Below, piece by piece: positions 1 through 11,638 of a stretch of DNA of 64,000 bases; the stretch's first letter is position 1, and every line of letters starts with the position of its first letter. Both the position numbers and the translations under genes were made by a program. The stretch is from Semisulcospira habei (lineage: Eukaryota > Mollusca > Gastropoda > Semisulcospiridae): contig BTPG01000001.1 in assembly GCA_036245525.1 (NCBI GenBank), positions 181,390,671-181,454,670 of the forward strand, in the 5' to 3' direction. The notes beneath the pieces are model-generated. The model was given only the letters and a program-made list of their open reading frames with translations, was not told where the DNA came from and ran no database searches.

Positions 1-397
1 ATTGACTGTGTGTGTGGGTGTTAGCCATTTACATTTAATGACAAATCAAAACGGGTGAACACATAATTGGAAAAATTAAAAATTTCATATTGAATATCGA
101 GACAGGCGTGGTGAATACCGTAACGGGTGGGGTGCAAATCAATCTATTCAAAAGATTTTGATCCCAGTTTCAAAAGGCAATCTAGTCCCGACATGAAAAT
201 GTGAATAATTGCAGACCCTTTGAATTTTTCAGAACATGTCTATTCGTATCTTACCTGAATTGAAGTGGGGGTCTTTCAGAACCAGTCAAGCGCAGACATG
301 AGGTGTTTATGTATATGTAATTGCTTTGGGTTACAAGCACTGGTTTGTCCGGGTGTTTTGTTTATGGGGGGGGGGGGGGGGAGGGATTTGAAGTATT
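1..397. other. Non-coding, no recognised feature except a G run
   Basis: No coding exon or repeat family recognised. A run of about 16 G interrupted once lies near 366-382. Confidence 0.5.
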
Positions 398-448
398 ATT
401 AACACTATGACTGAGTTAACCCCTTAAATTCTCAGTCATAGTGTTAAT
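398..448. repeat. Perfect 18-bp inverted repeat (hairpin)
   Basis: Arms ATTAACACTATGACTGAG (398-415) and its exact reverse complement (431-448) enclose a 15-nt loop. It resembles the small hairpins scattered through this window but shares no sequence with the main hairpin families. Confidence 0.8.
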
Positions 449-599
449 GAAGATTCAGTTCTTTCTTTATATATCTAATTACAGAGAAAAATAAAAGGAA
501 TTTGAGAAAAAGGAAAGGCAAGGTCGTGTGCGTTTTTGTGAGCGAATAACATAGAAAAATGAGGACCATAGAAGATTCCCTAATTCTCTCATATTTCAT

Positions 600-1090
600 A
601 TCTCTGCGTGGCACACTATCTGCAGCTCTCTGCGTGGCACACTATCTGCAGCTCTCTGCGTGGCACACTATCTACAGCTCTCTGCGTGGCACACTATCTA
701 CAGCTCTCTGCGTGGCACACTATATACAGCTCTCTGCGCGGCACACTATCTATATACAGCTCTCTGCGTGGCACACTATCTACAGCTCTCTGCGTGGCAC
801 ACTATCTGCAGCTCTCTGCGTGGCACACTATCTACAGCTATCTGCGTGGCACACTATCTGCAGCTCTCTGCGTGGCACACTATCTGCAGCTCTCTGCGTG
901 GCACACTATCTGCAGCTCTCTGCGTGGCACACTATCTGCAGCTCTCTGCGTGACACACTATCTACAGCTCTCTGCGTGGCACACTATCTACAGCTCTCTG
1001 CGTGGCACACTATCTGCAGCTCTCTGCGTGGAACACTATCTGCAGCTCTCTGCGTGGCACACTATCTACAGCTCTCTGCGTGGCACACTA
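600..1090. repeat. Minisatellite, 26-bp unit, about 19 copies
   Basis: Unit core CTCTGCGTGGCACACTATCT, with TGCAG or TACAG joining units. One copy at about 745 has an extra 4-6 bases. Open frames across it are by-products of the period. Confidence 0.95.
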
Positions 1091-1138
1091 TGTAGGCCGG
1101 CACCGTCGTCAACGTATTGTCGCCATTCTATTGACAAA

Positions 1139-1351
1139 TCATACTTCTTCTTTGTGTTTCTGTCGCCACTGCCGCTTTCTGGACCGAATAACCCTAAACG
1201 ATTCCAATCCACACTCGGCCATTTCCTTCTCCAATTTCTTACGCTCCCACACCGGGTCCACCGCCCATCGTATTAGTGCACGCCTTGTATGGTCTGTTTC
1301 CTTTTGGCTCTCAGTGAAGCAGTCAATAAACCGGTCATCTTTATTCTTCAC
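1139..1351 (-). CDS. Possible terminal exon of an unidentified protein
   Basis: A 70-codon open stretch ending in a stop has protein-like composition: many Arg/Lys/Glu, the segment WAVDPVWERKKLEKEMAE, and a basic C-terminus. I do not recognise a family. It lies between two minisatellites. It could be a real terminal exon of a minus-strand gene or chance. Confidence 0.2.
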   Translation of the reverse strand: MKNKDDRFIDCFTESQKETDHTRRALIRWAVDPVWERKKLEKEMAECGLESFRVIRSRKRQWRQKHKEEV

Positions 1352-1454
1352 GTGATTGAGTCATTTCAGTGTGGAAACAGGTGGGTCTTGGTCTTTTTCA
1401 ACTCAGTGACGTGGTCCGTGCTTGTTACTTCTGACGTGTATGATCAGTTTCCGC

Positions 1455-1602
1455 ACAAGCAGTGCAACGGGTGCAACGGGTGTAAATAATCACCGCTATC
1501 GCAAGCAGTGCAACGGGTGTAAATAATCACTACTATCGCAAGCAGTGCAACGGGTGTAAATAATCACCGCTATCGCAAGCAGTGCAACGGGTGTAAATAA
1601 TC
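1455..1602. repeat. Minisatellite, 37-bp unit, about 4 copies
   Basis: Repeats of GCAAGCAGTGCAACGGGTG followed by TAAATAATCACCGCTATC. Copies are nearly identical. Confidence 0.92.
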
Positions 1603-1848
1603 ATAGTGTCGTCTTACATTCAGTTGACTACTGAGCGCACCAATTCAAAGTTTAGTCAGGTATATCGTCCATCATCGACACTGAGCCCAGTTCAACCTCA
1701 TGAGTTAGTCAGGCTACGTTGGGGTTATTACAACCAATAATGACAAACGACCTCTTGTCGTGCATCGCCGCCAGTGAGCCCATTTCAACCTATAGAATTA
1801 CTGAGACACGGCGCTATTCAGTTCAGGTTGTTCAATACTGAAAAAATG

Positions 1849-2013
1849 CAAGCGACTGCTTATCCACGGTACATCGTCAGCCAAGCGACTGCTTATCCAC
1901 GGTACATCGTCAGCCAAGCCACTGCTTATCCACGGTACATCGTCAGCCAAGCGACTGCTTATCCACGGTACATCGTCAGCCAAGCGATTGCTTATCCACG
2001 GTACATCGTCAGC
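1849..2013. repeat. Minisatellite, 33-bp unit, 5 copies
   Basis: Unit core GCGACTGCTTATCCACGG plus TACATCGTCAGCCAA. The CATCGTCAGCC part recurs in a looser array at 2425-2785. Confidence 0.93.
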
Positions 2014-2211
2014 CAATTTGAACATGCAGAATTCAGTAGACATGGCTACTTGGGGTTGTTCAGTACAAGAAATTTTTCAACCTGGACAATTACCCACCTC
2101 TAGCTAGTGGCGGTTGTTGCAAGCAGTGCAGTGCGACAACAGACCTCTCTCGACCACTGATCATCGTCAGCCCAGTTGAGCCTCATCAGTTTGTCAGGCA
2201 GGGATTGGGTC

Positions 2212-2394
2212 TTGTCCCTTATTATTCGGAATACACCAGTGTGTGAAACAAGTGTGACTAAAATAGTTCAAGGGTGTTGCCAGAATAGCTTCTCAGTGAC
2301 ACTACCCTTGTACTAAAGCCATTGGTCTATATCCTTATCAGTCTACTGAAGTACTATAATGTAGCTTGGGTAGTGTACAAATTTGAAGTTTTGA
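2212..2394 (-). mobile_element. Hairpin MITE family A, diverged copy
   Basis: Reverse-oriented relative to the reference copy at 22081. Recognised by ATTCGGAATACACCAGTGTG, then TAGTTCAAGGGTG, CCAGAATAGCTT, a broken hairpin, and the ACTATAATGTAGCTTG segment. The central palindrome has largely lost its right arm. Confidence 0.7.
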
Positions 2395-2399
2395 CAAGC

Positions 2400-2800
2400 A
2401 ATGCAACCGACCCGTCCCTCTCGTCCATCGTCAGTCCTGGCCATTTCAGCATCATCAGTCAGGCTGGGGATAGGGTCAGTTTCGTACAAGCAATACAACC
2501 AAAACCCCTCTCGGCCATCGTCAGTCCATTTCAGCATCATCAGTCAGGCGGCTAGGGGTAGGGTTGTTTCGTACAAGCAATACAACCGACCCCGGCCAGC
2601 TTTCGCCCATCGTCAGCCCATTTCAGCATCACATGATCAGTCAACTCAGGCTAGGGGTAGGGTTGTTTCGTACAAGCCGACACAGACCTCTTATCGATCG
2701 TCGCCGTCAGCCTCCTTAGTCAGGTTAGGGTTGGGGTTATTACACAAGCTATACAACCGACCCCCCTATCGTCCATCATCGTCAGCCCAGCCGTTGAGCC
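2400..2800. repeat. Degenerate tandem region around CATCGTCAGCC and TACAAGCAATACAACC
   Basis: Five to six loosely spaced units carry CATCGTCAG, TTTCAGCATCA, AGGGTTAGGGTT-like text and ACAAGCAATACAACCGACCC. Period is roughly 80 bp and copies are diverged. Confidence 0.65.
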
Positions 2801-2912
2801 TCCAAAACTTCACCGGCCTCCTCGACTGCCGGGCGGACAACGACTAATTGAATACTACGTACCCAGATGCAGTTGAGATACTTACATACTGGATTCCCGG
2901 GGTCAGTTGCCA

Positions 2913-3842
2913 CATGAGCGAGCTTAGTCCTGCGCCAGCCACTAAGCAAGGTGTTCCGCGATAGCGCCACAACACTCACCCCGCTATAGCGCCACGACAC
3001 TCACCCCGCTATAGCGCCACAACACTCACCCCGCTATAGCGCCACGACACTCACCCCGCTATAGCGCCACGACACTCACCCCGCTATAGCGCCACGACAC
3101 TCACCCCGCTATAGCGCCACGACACTCACCCCGCTATAGCGCCACAACACTCACCCCGCTATAGCGCCACGACACTCACCCCGCTATAGCGCCACAACAC
3201 TCACCCCGCTATAGCGCCACGACACTCACCCCGCTATAGCGCCACAACACTCATCCCGCTATAGCGCCACAACACTCACCCCGCTATAGCGCCACAACAC
3301 TCACCCCGCTATAGCGGTGCAACACTCACCCCGCTATAGCGCCACAACACTCACCCCGCTATAGCGCCACGACACTCACCCCGCTATAGCGGTTCAACAC
3401 TCATCCCGCTATAGCGCCACAACACTCACCCCGCTATAGCGCCACAACACTCACCCCGCTATAGCGCCACAACACTCATCCCGCTATAGCGCCACAACAC
3501 TCACCCCGCTATAGCGCCACAGCACTCACCCCGCTATAGCGCCACAACACTCACCCCGCTATAACGCCACGACACTCATCCCGCTATAGCGCCACAACAC
3601 TCACCCCGCTATAGCGCCACAACACTCACCCTGCTATAGCGCCACAACACTCACCCCGCTATAGCGCCACAACACTCACCCCGCTATAGCGGTGCAACAC
3701 TCACCCCGCTATAGCGCCACAACACCGTCGGCTCACCCCGCTATAGCGGCACAACACTCACCCCACTATAGCGGCACAACACTCACCCCGCTATAGCGGA
3801 GCACCTTGCTTAGTGGCTGGCGCAGGACTAAGCTCGCTCATG
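2913..3842. mobile_element. Element with 47-bp terminal inverted repeats enclosing a 25-bp tandem array
   Basis: Arms at 2913-2959 and 3796-3842 are inverted copies (46 of 47 bases by eye), containing GAGCGAGCTTAGTCCTGCGC. Weaker similarity extends outward to about 2892 and 3863. Between them lie about 33 copies of a 25-bp unit, CGCCACAACACTCACC plus CCGCTATAG. No coding capacity. This looks like a non-autonomous DNA element with a minisatellite interior; a plain inverted duplication flanking an array is the alternative. Confidence 0.75.
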
Positions 3843-3867
3843 CAACTGGCTCCCGGTCCTGAGCTGC

Positions 3868-4325
3868 GGTAGCTGATGTGCATCCAGTATACGTCCTATT
3901 GCTGCCGGAGCTGATGTGCATCCAGTATACGTCCTATTGCTGCCGGAGCTGATGTGGATCCAGTATGATACGTCCTCTTGCTGCCCCGCCGTGAGATGGC
4001 CTTAGTCGCCTGCTCGGCCTTAAACCCAAATACCTAAGTAACTAACCTCTTGCTGCCGGAGCTTTTGTGCATTCAACATACGTGCATCCAGTATACGTCC
4101 TCTTGCTGCCGGACTGAGCTGATGTGCATCCAGTATGCCTCGGCCCGCTGCCGAACTGGCAGTGTCTTGTTGCCGGAGCTGATGTGCATCCAGTATACGT
4201 CGTCTCAGTTGTTGCCGGAGCTGATGTGCATCCAGTATACGTCGTCTCAGTTGTTGCCGGAGCTGATGTGCATCCAGTATACGTCGTCTCAAGTTGTTGC
4301 CGGAGCTGATGTGATTCCAGTATAG
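3868..4325. repeat. Minisatellite, about 42-bp unit, 9 or so degenerate copies
   Basis: Unit contains GAGCTGATGTGCATCCAG and TATACGTC with variable CTCAGTTGTTGCCG spacers. Spacing varies, so this is an older or conversion-scrambled array. Confidence 0.88.
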
Positions 4326-4732
4326 TCAGGCGTCGTCTTGCTAACTGCTCTGTACTGATATGTGTTATTGCACGACGGTTATCGGGTTTTTGGTCTGCGA
4401 TGGTTTTTACAAGAGACTAACACATTTTTTTTTTTTTTTTTTTTTTTAATATTCAGTTTTCATTCAAAGGGGGCAGCGTGCTTGGCATCGATGCTAATTT
4501 CCAGTCTTAAAAGGTGTGTGCGTCATGAGGAATAATCGTCCAGTGCGTATTCCCAAATTATTATTTTTTTCCCCCCTAAATAATTTGCAGTTGGCAGGGT
4601 ATACTCTGCGCCCACCCACCCCCAGGCCGGTCCTCCGCCACTGAGACAATGCGAATTCGCTAGCAGTGACTGTATAGGTTATGCCGGTGTGGGCTGACGG
4701 TGCCACTGACGTCACGTATATCACGGCGTGAG

Positions 4733-4938
4733 TAACCCTTATCATTCGGGCCGGAATACACCAGTGTAAGGGCCGCCCAGAATAGCTTAACACCTCTAGG
4801 CGCCAAGCTATTCTGGCAAACACCCTTAAACTAACGCCGCCATTTGTCTTATCTGTAAGTACTATAATGTAGCTTGCATATCATTATGGCAGTGCGGTAC
4901 AAATTTGAAGCTTTCAGCCTCGGTATGATGTGGGTTAA
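4733..4938 (-). mobile_element. Hairpin MITE family A, TTAA-type ends
   Basis: Starts TAACCCTTATCAT and ends GATGTGGGTTAA. Contains ACACCAGTGTA, the hairpin CCAGAATAGCTT ... GGCGCCAAGCTATTCTGG, and TAGTACTTACAG-type sequence in reverse. The flanking TTAA and matching ends suggest mobilisation by a piggyBac-type transposase (inference). Confidence 0.8.
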
Positions 4939-5085
4939 AGGGAAGGCACTGCCTCAGTCCCGTCTTACACATGCCTGTGGTATTTCCTCGGTGCAGCTGG
5001 AAATAACTTGACCGAGTTCGCATGGCTGCCGGATAAAAGGAAACTGCAACTTTGTTATCAATGTCCGTATGAGCGCTATACTTGT

Positions 5086-5260
5086 CAGGGGCGGATACAG
5101 TGGGGGGGGGAGCCGGGGGGGGGGTAAATCCCCCCCCCCAAGACCCCAAATTTGTTACTAAAATGCTATAACAAAGTCCGCTTTCGGGGTTGTTTGGCCC
5201 CCCTCCCCTTCCAAACAAGAAGTTGCCCCCCCCCCCTTGGATGTAAGTGATCCGGCCCTG
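5086..5260. mobile_element. Short MITE with CAGGGSCGGAT ends and 5-bp target duplication
   Basis: Left end CAGGGGCGGATACAG, right end the reverse complement of CAGGGCCGGATCACTTA. The 175-bp element is flanked by CTTGT on both sides (5081-5085 and 5261-5265). The interior is G/C-run rich and non-coding. The superfamily is not determined. Confidence 0.78.
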
Positions 5261-5434
5261 CTTGTGTCAGTTTAGGATTGAAGCTGCGTTAGCCTGCGGC
5301 TGGCGGTCATACCATAATTATGTTAACTCATAAGCACTTAGTGTGACGTTACGTTCACTGGAGGAAGGCCGGCCTACCGGCACAGCCCTCCACAATAACA
5401 AAGTTGCTTTTCCTCCGTGTCCTGCAGCGGGCAA

Positions 5435-5541
5435 CGTGGTACTCCGCGGCAATATCTAAGTTATGTCTACACTGAGGCTGATCAATGTGGTACTCCGCGG
5501 CAATATCTATGTTATGTCTACACTGAGGCTGATCAACGTGG
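5435..5541. repeat. 51-bp minisatellite, left part (2 copies)
   Basis: Unit has GTGGTACTCCGCGGCAATATC, TAAGTTATGTCTACACTGAG and GCTGATCAAC. The array breaks off at CGTGGTA and resumes at 9008 after a LINE insertion, so both parts were once one array. Confidence 0.93.
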
Positions 5542-5542
5542 T

Positions 5543-7900
5543 ATTTATTGTCAGTTTCACTCAGACCCCGTTATCTCCCCCGTGAGTTTGGTCAGATCTT
5601 TGTAACGGTCATCTACACCCCCCCTCACTCCAACCCCTCCCACGCCTCAGCCCAGATAGCAGATGTGATTAGAGAGTTACAGCTTATCTCCCCTGACGCC
5701 CCCAACTTTATTGCAGGTGACTTTAACGACTGTGACTTACGCACGAGCTTACCGACTTTTCACCAGTACGTGACTGTCCCCACTCGCAAGAACAAGACGT
5801 TAGATTTAGTGTATGGAAACGTCCCCAATGCATACCGATCGTTCGTCCTCCCTCCCGTAGGTAACTCTGACCACAATAGGCTGTGTTTCTTGTCCCAGCA
5901 TACAAACCCAAAATCTAGACAGAGCCCATAGTGAAGAAGTTAGTTAAGGTGTGGTCTAAGGATAGTGTAGAACAGTTGCAGGGGTGTTTCGAGTGTACAG
6001 ATTGGGACGTGTTTCTTGATTCTAGTGCCAGTGTAGACGAAGCTACTGAAGTAACTTCTGACTATGTGAATTTCTGTAAAGATATGATTATTCCATCTAA
6101 GACAGTGAAATTGTATCCCAACAACAAACCATGGATTTCAAAGTCTCTCAAAGCCACATTGAATGAGAAAAAAGTTGCATTTCAGACTGGAGACAGAGTA
6201 GAAAGGAAAGCAGTACAGAATAAATTGAGGAAGCAGATTTTAGACGCTAAGAAAAAGTATAAAGAGAAAGTAGAGTCACAGTTTGAATCAGGTAGCTTAG
6301 CAGATGCATGGAGAGGACTTAAAACTTTATCAGGCCACAATAAACCAAAATTCAGTAGCAGTAGCATGCCAATGAAAGAACAAACTGAATTTTCTGAAAA
6401 ACTGAATGAGTTCTATTGTAGATTTGAGAAAGATGATCTGAAGGATGATTTAGATAGCATGATTTCCCAGCTTGAAGTAAATGTGGCAGGCAATGTTGAT
6501 GAAGACTTTGAGATCCATGGCAAGGCGGTTGAGAAGCTTTTTAGCAAACTGAATGTTAAGAAAGCAGTAGGCCCTGATAATATTTGCGGTAGAGTTTTGA
6601 GAGTATGTGCCAGTCAATTGTCTGTTGTTTATAGCCGTTTGTTTAGCTGGTCTCTGAAGGATTGCACTGTACCTAGGCTCTGGAAAACATCTACAGTCTG
6701 CCCTGTCCCCAAGAACAACAAGCCCAAGACACTCAATGACTATCGCCCGGTAGCTCTCACCTCTATAGTAATTAAGTGCTTTGAGCGTGTTGTCCTTTCT
6801 ACACTGCTCGATCAGGTCAAGCCCTATCAAGATCCTTTCCAGTTTGCATACAAGCAAAACAGATGTACTGATGACGCCACACTCACACTTCTGCACCATG
6901 CATACACACATTTAGAAAATCCTGGCTCTTTTGTACGCATTCTTTTTATAGACTTTTCTTCAGCCTTCAACACTATACAACCCTATCTCATAGCTCAAAA
7001 ACTTCTCTGTTACAATGTAACGCCAAGGCTTATCCTATGGATTGTCAACTTCCTTGTAAATAGGACCCAGTCAGTTCGCTTTCAAACAGCTCTCTCATCC
7101 CTTAGGTCCACTTCCATAGGCGCCCCTCAAGGTACAGTTCTCTCCCCTGTGCTGTTCACACTGTACACTAACGATTGTAGTGGCACTGACTCTACCATTC
7201 TTATAAAATACTCGGATGACACTGCCTTAGAAGATCTCTCCAATAATGATGCGACTTACTTTGCAGAAGTAGAACGTTTTAGTGTTTGGTGTAAAGATAA
7301 TTTTCTAGACCTAAATGTGAGTAAGACCAAGGAACTACTGATAGACTTTCGAAGAAAGCCTGCCCCTGTCCCTGTTCTGATGATCGATGATGTGTCTGTT
7401 GAGCGTGTGACTGAGTATAAGTATCTTGGAACAGTCATAGATGATAAGTTGTCCTTTAACGCAAACACCTCCCTCATACACAAGAAATGTCAGTCACGCA
7501 TCTACTGCCTCCAAAAACTCAGGAAGCTGAATGTGAACCCCTCTGTCCTTCAAACTTTTTACTGCTCTTTTATTGAGTCTGTCATCACTTTCGGTTCTGT
7601 GTGCTGGTATGGAGGTCTGAGTGTGAAGAACAAGAACACCCTGGCACGAATGGTAAACATCTGCAGCAAAGTGACTGGCAGTAAGCAAAACAGTGTGGAG
7701 TCCCTGTATGAACAGCGTGTGGTGAGAAAGGGTAGGCGGATAGCTTCAGACAGATCCCATGTCCTTGCCCACCTCTATGAACTCCTCCCCTCTGGCCGCA
7801 GACTCCGCACGCACAAAGCTAGAACACTTAGACTACAGCACAGTTTCATCCCCAAATCCATCACTCTAAGCAATCTGTAGGTACATCCACGCATACCCAA
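5543..7900 (+). pseudogene. Non-LTR retrotransposon: C-terminal endonuclease and reverse transcriptase, frameshifted
   Basis: The first part (5548-5931) is the end of an APE-type endonuclease: FIAGDFNDCDL, then GNSDHN before the stop. The second frame (to 7880) is a reverse transcriptase with LNDYRPVALTSIV, FIDFSSAFNTI, GAPQGTVLSPVLF and the catalytic box KYSDDTALE, ending in an ELLPSGRRLRTHKARTLRLQHSF tail common in CR1/Rex-like LINEs. The two parts are in different frames around 5930, so the copy is broken as well as 5'-truncated. Clade is inferred (CR1/jockey group). Confidence 0.85.
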
Positions 7901-7944
7901 ACCTAACTCCTCCCCCTATCCCCCTTTACCTGTGCAATCAGTAG

Positions 7945-9007
7945 GAATGGAGCTTGTTGATCCATGTCTGTCCTTGAGGCAGCAACAGCAAGCAAACTGC
8001 CATGTCTACAAGAGGCACTGCAAAACATCAAGTGCACCAGACTGGTGCTGCAGTGGATCCCTTCACACTGTGGCATCTACGGCAATGAAGAAGCTGACAG
8101 AATGGCAAAAGCGGGCGCAGAGAAAGAACAAGATGAAAATGGAGTCAGCTTCACAGAGATGAAGACCATCATTAAGTCTGTGTACAGACCACCACAACGG
8201 CCCATAGACAGTTACCATCAGCTGTCCAGACAAGAGCAGGTGACCATCTTTCGTCTGAGGACCGGGCACAACCGACTCAATTTCCACCTGCACAGACGCT
8301 TCCACCTTGTGCCATCTCCCCTGTGCCCTTGTGGAGAAGCAGAGCAGACCACCGAGCACATCCTCCAGGACTGTGGGAACCACCAGCCGCTGAGGGAGGA
8401 GATATGGCCGAAGCCCGCCACTCTACAAGAGAAACTGTACGGGCCTGTGGAGGCACTACAGAAGACCACAGATTTCATTTTGAGAGCCAAACTCCAAGTG
8501 TGACGGCGTTCGAGAAGAAGAAGAAGAGCTTGTTGATTTTAGAGAAGTGATTATATTGTGTTTCATTTGGTGGTGAACATGGACATACTGGGATTGTTGT
8601 TACTGAGTGTTTACCCACTAATTATTTTAATATGGTAGACTTTAATTATGCAGTTTGTGTAATAATGTACTGAGATGTTTGTATAATAAGTAGTGAGGGT
8701 TAGGACTAGGTTGAAACACGCGTATTATGTATGCATATGTAGAGGTGGGTGTGAATGTATAAGTGCCGCTCAGTTCAGTCCATAAAAGATGTTTGTGTGA
8801 GATGTGTAAGAGTTATGTGTAAAGATTTTGTAGTGTTTACTTTATATCCATTTGGAATTTGTAGCTGTGCAAGTGCAGGGAGAAAATGTTCATAATTATG
8901 CTATAATGTTTTTATGTCTTGTTTGTACTATTTGTTATAAATGTACCACAATAGAATTTTTCTTTTCGAGATAATAAAGTACTCTTATACTTATTCTTAT
9001 TCTTCTT
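7945..9007 (+). pseudogene. 3' end of a second LINE type: RNase H domain, zinc-knuckle-like tail and 3' UTR
   Basis: The reading frame 7964-8503 gives LVLQWIPSHCGIYGNEEAD (RNase H, with the HCG and EAD residues) followed by RLRTGHNRL and CPCGEAEQTTEHILQDC, the C-terminal block of I/Nimb-type LINEs. The N-terminal part of RNase H is missing. A 3' UTR follows and ends in AATAAAGTACTC and a CTTATT-type tail. It directly continues the LINE at 5543-7900, within one interruption of the 51-bp array. Confidence 0.8.
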
Positions 9008-9402
9008 ACTCCGCGGCAATATCTAAGTTATGTCTACACTGAGGCTGATCAACGTGGTACTCCGCGGCAATATCTAAGTTATGTCTACACTGAGGCTGAT
9101 CAACGTGGTACTCCGCGGCAATATCTAAGTTATGTCTACACTGAGGCTGATCAACGTGGCAATATCTAAGTTATGTCTACACTGAGGCTGATCAACGTGG
9201 TACTCCGCGGCAATACTCTAAGTTATGTCTACACTGAGGCTGATCAACGTGGTACTCCGCGGCAATATCTAAGTTATGTCTACACTGAGGCTGATCAACG
9301 TGGTACTCCCCGGCAATATCTAAGTTATGTCTACACTGAGGCTGATCAACGTGGTACTCCGCGGCAATATCTAAGTTATGTCTACACTGAGGCTGATCAA
9401 AG
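9008..9402. repeat. 51-bp minisatellite, right part (about 8 copies)
   Basis: Same unit as 5435-5541. One unit near 9155 has lost the GTACTCCGCG stretch. The array ends in unique sequence at AGTAACCACTCCC. Confidence 0.93.
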
Positions 9403-9999
9403 TAACCACTCCCACTAGCTGTCTGCTACTGGCTAGTCACTGCCGCCGGGGTCAGTCCCACGGGACGCTGCGGCACTCGGAGGAACGCCTTTAACATACA
9501 ACATCAGGCCGGACCAATCAGTTTTCAAAGGGGGGGGGGGGGGGGGTGCTCAACTTTTTTTTTATATATATCAAAACACCACAACCAAAACTGTTCTAGG
9601 GGGTGCTGCAATAACATTGAAGCACCGCCACCCACCCTCACCCCCCTACAACACCCTCCTTCTCGGACCATTTTGTTGACTGGCAGTGAATGATTTTTTT
9701 TTTAAGCCGAGAGGAGGAGGGGTGTGTGTGTGCTGTAGTACCAAAGCACCCCCCACCCACCCACCCCGGATCCGGCTCTGAACATGTTAATGTTGTAAAA
9801 GGATTTACTTTTCCCTCTTCATCTTTTTTGTACATTGAAGAGGACTTCTGTGCTCACAAGACTGAGACAGCCGGTGGCGGTGGTGATTTCGGTACGAGCC
9901 AAGACTCGGTTGCTCAGTTTCGACACAACTCAGTACTGAGATGTTTAAAGCAAGCTCAGGCTCGCAAAGCATCAGCATTCACCAGGCTTACGTGCTTGC
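9403..9999. other. Non-coding; G, T and C runs
   Basis: No gene or family recognised. It contains a G run near 9531-9546 and A/T-rich sequence. Confidence 0.4.
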
Positions 10000-10205
10000 T
10001 TAATTCCTTGGATTCCTCGTGGAACAAAGGGCCTCTGCAACAGTCCTCCAGCGCACTCGATTCTGGGCAGCCTTTTTCAGTTCACCCCATGACAGGTTGC
10101 AGCTCTTCATTTCCTCTTCACAGGATCGTCTCCAGGTGGTTTTAGGGCGATCGACCCGTCTCTTTCCCTGGGGGTTCCACTGCAAAGCCTGCCGGGTGAT
10201 GTCTG
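10000..10205 (-). pseudogene. RTE-type LINE, C-terminal fragment
   Basis: Translation on the minus strand gives ITRQALQWNPQGKRR, then WRRSCEEEMK and RVRWRTVAEAL. It aligns with the C-terminus of the RTE at 28600-28795 ([17 protein letters not shown]). Only this last domain is present; it is diverged from the two RTE copies in this window. Confidence 0.75.
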
Positions 10206-10471
10206 TGGGGGTTTCCGCCGGCAGGGTGTGTCCTATCCCGGCATCGCCATTTCTGCCTGGCATTCACCAGGGACTCTATATAAATCGCCCGTTCATTAGG
10301 GCCGTCCCGCAAGACATCACTTCGGTCGCTGCTATGAACGTTACTATGAAACCAGCCCAAACTAACCAACCTGGTTGTCTCAGTCAGTCACGGAGGGAGT
10401 ATTGACTCGGACCCTCGATCGTAAGGTCGCGGCCGGATTCGAACTCCGGTGGGGGTCACAATGCAACCAGT

Positions 10472-10556
10472 GGCGGATCCAGGGGGGGGGGGGGGCAGGG
10501 GGCCCTGCCCCCCCCCTCCTCCACGTCAGCCCTGGCCAAAATTTTTTTTTTTTTTT
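10472..10556. mobile_element. Possible left end of a GC-rich MITE
   Basis: Begins CAGTGGCGGATCCAG followed by G, GGGGGCCCTGCCCCCC and a T run, similar in style to the element at 5086-5260. I could not find a matching right end, so this is a fragment at best. Confidence 0.35.
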
Positions 10557-11057
10557 TTGATGGTTATTTGTGGAAGTTTTTCTTGTACGGTGTATTTTAT
10601 AATTGTCTCACGGGATCGGTGGGTGAGCATAGTGTGTTCATGAGCCTATTGTCAAATATCTTGCGAAATCAGTAAGAGATAAATTCTACTGAAGATCATG
10701 AAATCTGAAAATCACTAGCGCTTGCAGAACTATAGGAAGATCGACAAAAACCGTAGATTACTCACTGATTCAGCAAGAAAGGGACAAATTCTAGGTGGGC
10801 GGTCAAGCCACGCTCTTGCTTTACTCGTTGCCACATGTCCATATTCCCTTGTCCGATGTTAGTTCTACTTAGGGGTATCATGTCTCTCTTTCTTCTCTTC
10901 AACTCAGAGTCTGTCATTGTAGGCACGAGGCGATGATACTTTGCTTTTTTTCTGCGCTGGTTCATCTGCCATCTTGTCTCTGATTGGTTATAATTATGCA
11001 GCTGACCTAAGGTCGTATAGAATAGTTATGACGTCAGATACCATCGCCTATCTTCCC

Positions 11058-11638
<581 letters not shown>

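Noticed and set aside
559..1276. Long overlapping open frames of repeated LSAWHTI-type protein
   Set aside because: All three frames are open because the 26-bp period lacks stops; this is a minisatellite, not a repeat protein.
1455..4325. CRISPR-like arrays of direct repeats
   Set aside because: Units are contiguous without unique spacers and the context is an animal genome; these are minisatellites.
8063..8383. Minus-strand frames opposite the RNase H segment
   Set aside because: Shadow of the plus-strand RNase H domain, which has recognisable motifs.
10390..10470. tRNA or SINE head on the minus strand (AGTTCGAATCCGG)
   Set aside because: A B box-like sequence is present, but no A box at proper distance was found.
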